DNA of 64,000 bases. Origin: Dicaeum eximium (taxonomy: Eukaryota; Chordata; Aves; Passeriformes; Dicaeidae). Of this stretch, positions 11,373 to 23,495 are shown one piece after another (the stretch's first letter is position 1; every line of letters starts with the position of its first letter). A model generated the notes under the pieces. It made no database searches, had not been told where the DNA came from, and saw only the letters and a program-made list of their open reading frames with translations. The translations under genes were made by a program, and so were the position numbers. The stretch covers positions 2,259,313 through 2,323,312 of the forward strand of contig VWZP01005658.1 in NCBI GenBank assembly GCA_013396995.1, read 5' to 3'.

Positions 11373-13120
11373 AAGTGCCAAGATCTTGATATTTTCACTT
11401 CCAAAAGAACTTTGGTATTTCCTGAAATTGCAAGTTGTCCCTTTTCATAATAGCATTGGAAAGCAGGCAATAGAGAGGATTTATACCTATTTTCTTGATA
11501 ATCCAAGCACCTAAAATGACTCTTGCAAACTGATATGCCCAGCTAGTTCCTAGGATTCCCAAATTTGCTTAAATCTGTAAGACAAAAAGTTACCCATATT
11601 ATGCCTTCAACTGAATCTGCTGCTTTATAGAAATAAAAACCTACACAAGAATTGTCACTGGAAAACTTGCAGAGCCTCCACCCTTCCCCAGGCTGGAAAT
11701 TTCACTCTTCTCTCTTTTTGTCTGTCAAGCTTTGCTCTTGGCTCATTTATCAAATGACAATATGGTTTCTGGCTTTATATAAAAATGTCTGTGATGAGCC
11801 ATAGACCTCCCTTCCCCTGGTTCTTCTGATACTGAGGTACCATATGTAAATGTAGTATTAACAGTATTCCCACACCTTAGGAATTTAGGAAATTATTAGG
11901 AACTAAGCTTACATTCTTTAATTAACTTTTTTTTTGGTCTCTTTGCTAGTTTTACCTCAAGTAATGTCATATTTAATACAGTTCAAAACTTCATATTTCA
12001 TTTTAGCATTTAGCAGAGACCAGACATGATGCATTAATCATAACAGCAGTAAGAGTTTTTCAGTATGGTTTTCTAAATTACCTTCTGGTGTTTCCATTTG
12101 TCAGTTTGGGTAATTCTAATATCAGTTTCTACTTTCCTCTTCTCTTTATAGGAATACAAACGGGTATCCAATAATTTTTTTTTTTTAATATTTTACCTTC
12201 TATTGTTCAAAGTCAATTACTTATTTGCCAGCATAAGAGAATATTAAGGAGAATGGTGCTGATTTATCATTACTTGAACTGTTTTGCATCATAATATAAA
12301 AATTATAAATTAGATAAGTACTGCTAAATTGCAAACATTCCTGTAACCAAAGAGATCTAATATCAAGCAGGATGCATGAAACATTGATATTGTGAACAGA
12401 TACTCCTTCATAGTACAAGACTCCTGAAAGATTGTTTCAACATTTCCAGTGAAGTGTCCCAGGGTCTATGACCAAGAGCAGGCACTTACAATGACTGTAT
12501 CACACAGCAGGTGGGATGGCTAAAGTACCAATCAGAAGAATGGATTCTAAAAAAAAAAAAAACCTTTTTAAGCAAGTGCCATGTCTCTCATAGTGCATTT
12601 TAAACATAATAGTCCAAGACAAACACTCAACACATACAAGGAACAGGAGCATAAATTATGAAGTAGAAGGCCCAAACATAAAAAAAGGCAGAGCCCCTGA
12701 ACTGGCAGCAGGTACCATGAATCAGGCAGTCCCATGGCCAAATCTTCCAGCAGCAGGCAGAGAAGAGAGGAGAGGACCGCGCCCCTCAGCCTCTGCAGGT
12801 CAACTTCCAAGCTCCAGCACAGGGCAGGGCATCAGCAAGGGTCACAGGGTGCTATTCTTATCTAAAGAGCTGTAAAAGCTAAGACAGATCAGCTAACCAG
12901 TCTTGATGTAATCTAAATCAGCAAATCTTCAAATGGATAATATTATGAAACAAAATTACAAAGCAGATTCCCTTAGCTTTGGTGGATGTGGGAAAGAAAC
13001 CTGAGACCATTAATTGTGTTTCCTTGTGAAGGAAGTAGCAGAGCAGCTAGAAAATTGTGTCACTAAAATGGAAAAAATAGACTTTCTGTATCTTGGTTCA
13101 AAATATAATTACTTTAATGA

Positions 13121-13140
13121 GATATATATATATAGATATA
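13121..13140. repeat. Short AT dinucleotide run
   Basis: Alternating AT tract, GATATATATATATAGATATA, too short to say more. Confidence 0.6.
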
Positions 13141-16100
13141 ATCCTTGGAGCCATTGTTCTCATTGTTCTCGTTTAATGACAAGACTCACTTATGTCTGTA
13201 TATTAATAAATTTCTGGAGACTTAGATCGGAGTCTAGTTTATAGATTGAGACATGAAAAGACCTGATATTTTGAACCATCTACTGTACAGTAGCATAGTT
13301 TCCCCTCCAAAAGCACCACCTCCACTAGACACTGTTAAAGTCAGCTCTGACCTGAATGAAGAGAGTGTAGAGCCAGTGCTGTTACATGACACAGCTGCTG
13401 CTAACAAACTGGTGATGGTCACAGCCACCTTCCCTTCGAGCTGGCTGCGAGTGACACTGGAGGCACAGGGTAAAGGCACCTGGGAATGCCCTCAGGAGTG
13501 TGTGCAGGGACAGGCTGTCAGGTACTCTTCGTGCAGAAGTAGGGAAAGAAAAGTTGCAAAAGGCATCGAGGGTGCTCCACACTCTTTCAGGATGAGAGTG
13601 TGCTTTCAACAAGAATGCTGTCAAAAATAAAACTGAAACCTCAAGCCAAGAAGGTAACTTCTGTGTGTGTGTGCTTTCTCTGGCATTCAAGAAAGACTTT
13701 TACATCGTCTATAAATAACCAGGTTTGTATTAAGACAACTAGCTTGAGTTGTCCCCGCCATTTTTGTTCTTTCCTGTCTTCTGAATGCTGTAGTTGCAGG
13801 ATAGATATATTTCTAAAGAGAATCAAATGTGTTATGCTGTCATACTCTATTGCACAGGTGATACCTGGGACCTGAGGTTCACAGTGCAATTTCACATGTA
13901 ATTAGTTTGCTGTTACTGGCAAAACAGATTTGAAATTAGAACTAAGCCCTAAACAGTGAGAAACTGTTTCCTGCCAATGCTCTCGTTGCTTTTCCTGAAT
14001 TTCCCTCTACATTATTTATAGGGCTAGACATAAAAAGGAGAACAGTTGGATCTAATTTAGTTACTGCAAATGCTCTTAGGAAGAAAAGTGTTGTTCAGCC
14101 AACTGAAGTGCTGGTTTCCTACTTTTACTGATAAGAAAACTCACTATCTTCCAAATTACCATAAATGGGACAATGAGGAAAAGGAACTCAACAAAATGTG
14201 CAAATGATATGACAGCCTGTGCAACAAGAGATGGGAGAATACAATCAAATTTCCATCAGCTGTAATAATTCTTGCACTTGTTTTCTTGGCTTGAAAACGA
14301 GTCCCTAACTTAACTAAGCAGCTCAGCAGCTACATCTGAATGATAAACTGAGGGAGCCTACATCTGAAGGACTTCCTTCCTCAAAGATGAAAATTCAGAA
14401 CAGGGAGAATACCTTTGATTTAACAGGCAGATTAGGCCAAGCCAAGAGAACCAAAGTAATTGTGAGAGAATATCTTGATACAGTCATTCTCTGCCAGGTA
14501 CAGCATCATATTGGTGGTCCAGAAAGACTTCTGGGTTCCTCCTGCTGTTCATGCTATGCCTTCAGTTGTCCTTATTCAGCACAGAGTCCCTGGCAAGAAA
14601 GTGGGTGTTGCATCACTGATGTTCCTGTGCAACAATAAATTGTACCAGGGCTGGGCAGTTCTGACTACAGGAATTACAGTCAGTCCCTATGGCCTACTTC
14701 CCATCAGAGTACAGCGGTCATGGAATGCAAAATTGGGGCCAAATTATTTCACTGGTGGCTGGAACTCAGCTATTTGCCATGTGCATTACAATAGTGAGTT
14801 TACTTTTTCTAAGTGCTGAATTACTGCCCTGGGAGATGCACACATGCGTTCCAGACCAGAATTCAGAGTTTAGTCTAATATTCTGTTTTTTAAACACATC
14901 TGTGATCTATTATGTTGCTGGGTAATGATTTTCACAGAATCATTGTTATTTAATACGCAAAGAAATGTCACTGTCAATATCAGTCTCAGCATGGTATTGC
15001 AAAGAGCACATCTGAGTGCTTCTTGCTATGGAAAAAATATTACAGGTCATTAAAATGTTAAAGTATTAAGGGGAAAAGTTATAAAGAATTGAAGGAACAT
15101 ACATGGAAATTTTAGGAGCTGGGACCAGAGACTTCTAGATAGTAGTAATTTTAGTTAAAAATATATCAGAGAAGTAAACTAAACACTGGAAAAGCATTAT
15201 AGAAACAGCATTATTTGCCTAAAATAGATATATACTTGGTATAAAAATGCTTGAAACTTGTATTCAGTTCTAAAGCAGCAACAGTCCTTTAGTATATTAG
15301 GAACCAAAAGTGCAGTGCCAGAATCAAGCAGCAGTTTATCCTTTTTGTATTCCAGGAGTTATTTGTTTTAATCCTTTCAAGAGCCTCAGACTATTTTTGT
15401 TTTAACAGTCTCTGAGGAAATTTCTCATATCCACCAAACAAAATAAAGGCCAGACTGAGTAATATTGTAATTTAATTTCAGTGTTCCTAAACTATACTTG
15501 ACTTCAGTTTGGACATGGACACTTGAGCACAGGCAACTGTTTTGAAAGAGTCTTTATGTTCAAATCTTTCTAGTCACTTACTGAAAGGGTACTTCGAGAC
15601 GAGAAAAGTCTTTCCAGAATCTAAGCCTGGTCTTTGGGCTCATTCTTGAGATAACAGCCAAATTTCATTTTAATCCCAGCAGAAAAGGAATGAAGACTGC
15701 CTGTCTCTACCACATAACATTTTCTGGTGGATGGGAAGTATCTTTGAATAGGGAATCAGAGAATTTGCAAGGATTGGTGAGTATTTATTTAAATTTCTGT
15801 TGTTACCTGTTCTGCAGTTGGAGACCTGTACTACTGCAACTCTTCCACTTCAAAGCAATTATGCCTGGATTTCAGCGTGCATGAAAGGCTGATGCAGCTC
15901 TTGTGCTCCTGTTTTATGTAATCCATCCTTCTTTAAAGGGTGCAGTGCTTTGCCTGAGGTATGCTGAGCCAGCATTCCTTCATCTTTCCAGATGTACTGC
16001 AGTGCACTGATAATAATTATCCTGTGTAGTGTCAAATAGCAAGGAATTCCTGCTGTAAATAGGTGCAGATGTAGATATGTGATGTGAGGTATATAGATTC

Positions 16101-18134
16101 TTGAAAGGGCATGTGAAGAACTGATTCATATGGAGCCTAAGTGCAATAGGTCATGATAATTATACTGTCTATCCAGTACATCTCTGTATTCAGCTTTCCA
16201 GCTAAGTTTTCAAAGCTCTGGGCTCTTAGGAACTTAAACACTTAAACACTTCTCTCTGCCTTGACACCAACCTAAAATGTTTGCTGGCCTGTCTCTTGGT
16301 TATGACCCATCTCATGGTTACAGGTTTTACCCAGGTAAAAGTGTGACTCTGTGGATTCCTTAATAATGTTCTGTTATTATTAACACCAGAGCCTCCTCTT
16401 AACTACCCTTATTCAGTTATCTCCTTTTAATGTAAGTGAAAGTCCAGTACATCTAATTGAACTAAGTAGTTTCTGAACTCAGTGTACTGTGCCTCTGATC
16501 TGCCCTGGATTGTTATTTTCTGAATTTATAGGTGTTGTGTCACTTTTACATTTTCTGTAATGCAGAAGACTCCAGCATCCATTTCTAGTTAAAGTCTAAT
16601 GCATGACATAGACCCAGAAGGTTTTAACTTTAAGAAAGTGATCAGAGGTGTGGTCCAAACACAACAGGACTTTTGATTTTACTGCATCCTCATGTTCAAA
16701 GATTATTGTGACAATTTTGACTCCATTTCCAAATTCTTCAGCTACTTTGTGTTAATACAAGAATCAGGGGTTAAATCTGCCATTCAGTTTTGGATAGTTT
16801 AGCAGTCTGTTCCACTCCTAATCCCAGTTTATCTGTTTTGGTTTTATTTGGTATTTGAACTACCCTTAAAATATAAGTCTATTTGTTAAACTGAATGTTT
16901 TTCAGTTAAGGAAATGAAGTTTTTCCTGGCTGTGGATTCCCAAGCTACCCTGCCTTTCACAGAAGCCCTTCACTCTATGACAACAAGGTATGCTTCATAA
17001 AATTCACAGTTTTTAAAGCAGAAAGCAGAAATTATCTACCTGACCTTTGATTAGACTAAGATAAAAGGCATAGAAGCCTTTTACCAGCCCATACTGGTAA
17101 ACAAGCTATTATTAGAAGACTTTCTAATTTAGTATGAGCTAATAATTGACAGAATACTTGGACAAGAAAGAAAATCTCAGTACCCAGGAGCTGAATATGA
17201 TTTTTCATGTTTCTAAATGAAATTAAGTTTCCAAATTCATATTCATTTGGTGCAAACTATTCCATTTAATGCTAAAGAAGCATTTTTAATGGAAATGGTT
17301 GTCAAAACAGTGACACAAACTGATGTGTGAGTCCCACAGAGAAAGTTAGGATCTCATTAGTGCTCCTGAAGAAGTCAGAACATGGCTTACAATATCTAAC
17401 TCCTACCTATGTTTGAGAGGAATTCTCCTCTCCTCTGCAAATTCAGGTTTCTGACTCACAGCAGTGACCTGACCGTCAGCCCCTTTCACTGGAACAGTCC
17501 CACTTTGTAAAAAATACCTAAATATTCATGGAGCCAGCTGGTGAGAGAAAAACAATGCTCTAGTCTGATGGTTCAGTAACCCTCCTGGGGAGGGTGGAGG
17601 TGTTAGTCCCAGTCCCAGTGAATGTGTAATTATTTATACAAAATAGAACAGTGTCAACAGGAGAAGTGACAAGTCCCATCTCCCAAAAAGTTTCCTTGCA
17701 CGAATGGAGAAGTCTAAAGAAACAATAATGCATTTGCCAGAAATCTGCCAGGTATAGTTAACAACACTTAAAAAAACTCTAAAAATAATTTACAGATTAT
17801 TCCTGAAATAGCTAAGCTTTTGGATGAATAGATGTTCTTCCACATCTCTGAGACAGACCTTGTTCCTCATATTAAGTGAACAGACCTTTCATCCTCCAAA
17901 GCAAAACAGCCCTTAAAAATAGAAATCATTCAGAACATATTTTAAGAACTTAGCATCTCATAACATCATACCTCCATCCTTGCTCCTATTGACATCAATG
18001 GAAGGAAAACCAGTATTTATATGTCCCACAAGCAGATCTGTCTCTTGGAGAATGCTGCTCTAGAATGGTTTGTGTCTGACAGGAATAAAGAACTCTTGAG
18101 ATCTGCCTGCCAGTGGAATAGCCACGGCTGTATG

Positions 18135-18215
18135 GAGCTCCAGCAGTAACGTTTGTGCGGAGTCTTGCCGAAAGCATCGTGCGAGCCGCGGTTCTTTGGC
18201 ACAAACGAGTTTTCA
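18135..18215. other. Isolated CpG patch in intergenic DNA
   Basis: About nine CpG dinucleotides fall within roughly 80 bases, while the surrounding kilobases have very few. Two minus-strand frames stay open across it (17995-18216 and 18017-18262). On the minus strand a TGTCTGTCTTTTAG acceptor-like sequence precedes it at about 18226, but no matching donor is visible. It could be a retrocopy fragment, a small unmethylated element or chance. Confidence 0.3.
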
Positions 18216-21200
18216 TTCAACCAGCTAAAAGACAGACAATGTTTCAGGCAAGAAATTCTCATTCAGGGCTAAGGTAGAAGGAGCAAGCTTTAAGCTAGGT
18301 GCAGGCTGAGGAGAACTGTTCTCACTTTATCTCAATTTGTGAATTAGACAGTGTGTCACAATTTTGTAACATCTTCTTACAGTTTCTATGAGTTTCCATT
18401 AGAGAACTCAAAAAAGCATAGATAGTTTTAGTGCATATGCCTGACCTACAGACACCCAGCTTGACAAAAATGGCATCAGGCATTAGGAATTCACCACCTC
18501 TGGCTTTAAAAGATGAGTAAAATAACCCTAAGAGGTTTAAGCTTTAGTCATCAAAAGCCGAGCTGCCTGAAAATTGCTTTTAAAGCTCAGCAGTAAACAG
18601 TGTTGTAATAATTCATATTACAGTAAGCATAGAGTCATATCCCTTTTGTTAGTCATATGTTTTGCCAATAAAATTGCTTCCATAAAACAAAAAAAATTTC
18701 ATAATATGAAAGGCCTTTCAGAGGACTGTATAATTAAAGCACAGTAGTTACTGACATCTAGAAAGAAATTCTTGACTGCAGAGCAATAAATGACCTGTAA
18801 CCTTTAAAACATATATTTTCAGATGAAAAATTTTCAAAGAAAATTTTGAATAAAAGCTGCTTCAAAAGCAGAGAAGAACTGTCTTGAAACTCAGAGATGG
18901 ATGGGACACAGCAGATTTCTGCATCTACACATCTTAAGTAAAAGATGTAAAGAACAGGCAGCTGTCAGCAAGAGGTAAGAATCCACCATGTGATATTGAG
19001 ATGAATACTCAAAAGTTAAGGAGTTAAATGTTACATAGGCTCTAGCAGATGAAAAGAGAATGACCAGGCAGCAAGTCCTGCATCAAATTTAGTATATGTT
19101 GCTGATGCTTGTAAAGTACAGCAATATGTCCATCCAGATTTTGAGTTAAAGATGAACAAAACTTAGATTATTGCAAGAAATTAAAAAGTTTTAGTACTTT
19201 TAAAGCCATAGAAAGGAAATGAAGAATTTTTGAATCTGCTGGCATTTTTCCCATGTGGTGCAGGTCAGCATTTCAGGCCTTTTTCTTTACAAAGAAATCA
19301 AATTCCATCAAAGAGAGACTGAGGCAATGGCAGTGGTCATAAAGCTGGATGCTAAGATCACATTCCTATTGAAATTCAGTGTGAAACTGTTATACAGCCC
19401 TAACTGGTGTCTTTCAAATATGCTCCAATGCCTCTCCACTCAATTCCTTGAGCCAGGGACACACAATTTACCCAGTATTACAGAGAAGAAAGGGAGGCAC
19501 AATTGTGTACATGTACTCTGAACATAGTGCATATTTGGCACGTGGACAAAACTAAGTGCAGACATTACCTCACAGAAACACTGCGAGCAAGTGCCGTGGA
19601 TACGTGTATTTTTGGAGGGAGCAGCATTTCTCTGTTCCACTCACTGCTCCGTTGCATTCACCACAGCACCACTCACAAAACCCAGTCCAGCCCAGGAACC
19701 AAACTTTGGGTTAATGGGATGAGTGCCCCTGGCCTTGGGAAATGAGTGCAGTGAGGCTGAGGTGTCCTTCAGACTGGGGTGTCCTGCAGGCTGTCCCTGG
19801 CCCTGTGCTCACAGGAGACAAGCTGCTCTCCTGGCCCAGGATGTGCAGGCAGTGCAGATGTAAAGCTCTCTGCAGGTTTAGTTTATAGCTGCCTGTCCAT
19901 GGTGTCTGAGTTTTCAATCATGCCTTCATAACTCTGTCCAGCCCTGCTCCTGCCTGTGGGCTGTGGCTGTGCCATGCTGAGTGGAACCTTTCTCCTTGCC
20001 TCAGCTTACTCTGGTGGTGCTCGAGGGTGTAAGGCTGGGAGGGTGGCACTGCACAGCAGGAAGCATGAGGCTGGGATCCCTGGGGAGCTGTGGCTGTGCA
20101 GCTGCAGCATATGGGCTGATGATGGTTTTGCAGTGTAGCTCAGAGACCCCTGAAGCCTGGCACCTCTACATCATTTTTGTCCTTCCTCTTAAGTCTGTGG
20201 GTGTCACATGAATTCTCTGTAGGCTTAAGATAACTCTTAAATGAGCCTTGGTTATAACACTGCACTGTAACACCAGCTGGACCAGAGAATTACTGCCCCC
20301 AGTAGTCAAAGCTGAGCAACAGCTTACAACTGTGTTATTTTATTTTGTTGACAGCTAGTCCCAAAGCAACTGATACTTTTGCAACTTGATCTCTTCATGT
20401 AAGTAATTAAGGGAATGTCAGAATTTTTGAGAAAATTATTTCAATTAAGGGATAATGTAGAAAGTTTTATTTCCCCCATTACATTCCTATTTCTTCTATT
20501 ATGTTCCCTTCATAAAATAAAAATCTTTGAATATATAGTTATAAGTGAGGTCTGAAATGAAAGATTTAGCATCTGTATACCCTGGAAATCATTGTCCTTC
20601 CTACCTACAAAGAGCCATATGAAACCCCCAGAGTTCTGTAATAATTTGTGTAAGAGGAATTGTAAACATATCACTGAAACTCACCCTGCTAAGACCTTCT
20701 GAAGAGTGTTGTAGATGAGAAAAGTCCCTGTCATGTGAAGCCTTTCTATTTTTACAGTGTCACTAGGAAGGGTCACTGTTTACTGTATTATCTATAACCT
20801 AATGAGGCATGTCCTGTGGCAAATCCAGGACTGGAACTGCTGGACAGGTTGTGGTGGTTCTATTATTAGAAACCTGTTACATTTGACATTGAGCATAAAA
20901 GATGGAGCTCATACTGCAGAACATTTCTTATACTCCTGAGTAAACCCCAGCAGTTATTACCAGAAAAGATGCTAAAGCCTCTGAGTTCTCATTGATTGGA
21001 CTTGCAAGTAGATCTGTCATGTTTAGATACGTAAAATCTGTTGACAAAGAAATGATGACTGATATCCTAAGAACAAGATCTAATGATGAAAACAGTAAAT
21101 CTTGCTATTGCCAGAGCAAATTCCTCAGAGACCAGAATTTCACTCTCAAAGGGTATTTTGTACCTAGACAGTTCGTGTGTTGACTTAGTTTATATAATGT

Positions 21201-22023
21201 GTCTGAAACATCCTGAAAAGCTTTACCTATAGCTGGGCTGTGTGAGGAAATAAATGCATTCAGTTTACAAAGGCATGTCAGAATAAAATATGTTATTACT
21301 GGACTTAAATGAATGTACAAGCATGATTCCCTGTTGTCACATTTCGACCATATTTCAAGTGAGATGTAGAGTTATTTACTCTTTAGTGCTAATACAACCA
21401 ACTACAGGAAGAGAAGACTACTGAAAGGCCACAGGCAGTAGGGAAGTCACTTGTATGTCCTGCCTGCGTGGCAGCAGCACATGTAGCTACACAGAGCTAC
21501 ACCAGCCCCAGGCAGAGCATCAGGGTGGCACTGACATGGGGAGCAGTGCCCTGTGTGCAGCCTTACTGACTGCTCCACCTTCCTTCTTCTCACAGAGCTG
21601 CCACCCACATTCAAGGCAGTGTTCAGTGCTCAGCTTGCAGAAGGAGCCAGATCTGAAGAAATTTGGCTTCAGGCTTGAAATTTGTAAAGGGAAATGGATG
21701 AGATAGTGAAGTTGGGTCAGAAAGTGGGAAGAAATAAGTGAAAGGAAGAAAGTAGCAAAGAGAGTTGGAAACATTTGGATGAGATGCTACATCTGCATCC
21801 ATACAATATGGCTGCTGACTTTCACAGCTTGTGCCAACACAAGATGTAGGGATCACTGGGCAGCTTTCACAGGAAGTCACAATACTGTAAAAAAATTTTC
21901 CATATGTTGGTGTTAAATAAGAAAGGAGTGGACCAGGCTTGCTTACATGCCAACTTTGACAAGGGCTGTGGAGATCATCTGACAGCCTCAGGGCAGCTCT
22001 GGATTGTGGCTGTGCCCAGAAGA

Positions 22024-22063
22024 GTTCATCATTTGAAAGATGTTCATCATTTGAAAGATGAAC
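22024..22063. repeat. 18-bp direct repeat forming a dyad
   Basis: GTTCATCATTTGAAAGAT occurs twice in tandem (22024 and 22042), apart from one base at the start of the first copy's context, and the second copy ends in GAAC so that GTTCATC and GATGAAC form a perfect 7-bp inverted repeat around ATTTGAAA. Confidence 0.7.
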
Positions 22064-22969
22064 AGTGGACAGGAAGGCACAGCTGTCTTGAGGGTGCTGT
22101 ATGATCTTTGGCAGTAGGTTGGGAATGAAGTGTCACTGGCCAAAATGAATGGGAGTTCCCCAGGAGAGCTTGAAGGTCATGGCAAGCCAGGAGCTGGTGT
22201 CGGTGTCTGTCACTATGAGCCTATGAGTGTCAGCTCTGCCCTACAAACAGCATTGCTAGTCCAAAGCTCCTGCAGTAAACTAGCACACAGGGGTTGAATC
22301 ATGGCACTGTTACAATACTCCAGTTAACACTGCAATGTTAGAGCCAAGAAGGGGACTGCAGTGTTTCACAAAGTACATTTTAATGCCTAAGGTGTTGAAA
22401 ACTGTAACATGAAATATATGTGCAGTTTGACATCAGCTGGGAACATGGTAGGCAGGTTCTATGAACACGGGTCAGTCTGAAAGCTGAATAGCAGAGTGAA
22501 AGAGTTCTTCCCATCCAGTGATGGCTGTGGCAGGGTGGTCCTGGTGTTGTAGCAGCCAGGTGTGTGCCTCATGGCTAACCTGGGCTTCACCAGGGCTCAA
22601 CTTTGCACTTCAACTGCTCAACTTTGAAAGGTGCAATCCTGCATAGGAAGATACTTTCCGATTTTTTTTTCTTGCCTGTTTTGTTTCTTTGCTTGCTTGT
22701 CACACTGGTTTTAAACTAATGTATGAGTCTAATACGTATGTTAATCTGCATCTGCTGTGGTATGCATGTGATAAAGGAAACAGATCAAATGAACTTATTT
22801 TAGTCAGTATGTTTAGATAAAAAGTCAACATGGCAAGATGCATACTCTCACTCTGACTGAGTTATGTTCAGTTTAAGTTCCAGGAATTTCTAAGAGAGTG
22901 GCGTCATCCCCTTCAAAACGTGGTTGGTTTTTTTTCCCGTTGGATTATATCAGCAAGCAGCTGCCTCTA

Positions 22970-23215
22970 AGGCATTATTTTTGCCAGACGGCCAGGCTCT
23001 CTGTGCCAGCTCCTACGGATGTGGCACGTTCTATGAGAGTGTTCTACGGCTGGGGCACGGCTCCCAGTCAGCCCAGGGGACGGCAGCGCTGCCCAGCCGG
23101 GTGCCCAAAGGGCAGCACTTCCACCCACTGTGCCAGGGCGAGCGGGGCGCTGGGCGAAGGCGCCTGCCGGGGGCTCCTGTGCTCCCTCCGTGCGCTGCAC
23201 TGAGCAATGCAGAAA
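22970..23215. other. Orphan GC-rich segment ending in a gap
   Basis: GC-rich, CpG-containing sequence that runs directly into the N gap. Long frames are open on both strands (plus from 22924, minus from 23200) but they match no family I recognise, and GC-rich DNA opens frames by chance. It may be a small CpG-island promoter for an unknown transcript whose remainder lies in the gap. Confidence 0.3.
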
Positions 23216-23340
23216 NNNNNNNNNNNNNNNNNNNNNNNNNNNNNNNNNNNNNNNNNNNNNNNNNNNNNNNNNNNNNNNNNNNNNNNNNNNNNNNNNNNNN
23301 NNNNNNNNNNNNNNNNNNNNNNNNNNNNNNNNNNNNNNNN
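23216..23340. other. Assembly gap (125 N)
   Basis: Run of N immediately beside a tandem repeat, so the gap probably hides more repeat units. Confidence 0.97.
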
Positions 23341-23495
23341 TTCATCCCCTGCAGCTTCATCCCCTGCAGCTTCATCCCCTGCAGCTTCATCCCCGCACTT
23401 CATCCCCTGCAGCTTCATCCCCTGCAGCTTCATCCCCTGAAGCTTCATCCCCGCACTTCATCCCCGCACTTCATCCCCGCATTTCATCCCCGCCA
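23341..23495. repeat. 13/15-bp minisatellite, truncated by gap
   Basis: Eleven tandem units. The 15-bp form TTCATCCCCTGCAGC starts at 23341, 23356, 23371, 23399 and 23414, with a variant at 23429. The 13-bp form TTCATCCCCGCAC starts at 23386, 23444 and 23457, with variants at 23470 and 23483. The two lengths are interspersed rather than blocked. The array begins at the edge of the N gap, so its true length is unknown. Open frames across it are a by-product of the repeat. Confidence 0.93.

Larger units (their letters stand above)
11373..22895. other. Intergenic desert, no gene seen
   Basis: Mostly AT-rich DNA between PCOLCE2 and PAQR9. The open frames (for example 13253-13630, 14475-14819, 19255-19521) lack recognisable domains and do not sit between convincing splice sites. 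Distinct items (a CpG patch at 18135-18215 and a dyad at 22024-22063) are listed separately. Confidence 0.5.

Noticed and set aside
12568..12810. Leucine-rich minus-strand frame resembling a signal peptide, tested as PCOLCE2 exon 1
   Set aside because: No donor in the right phase, no CpG island and no similarity to the PCOLCE2 N-terminus.
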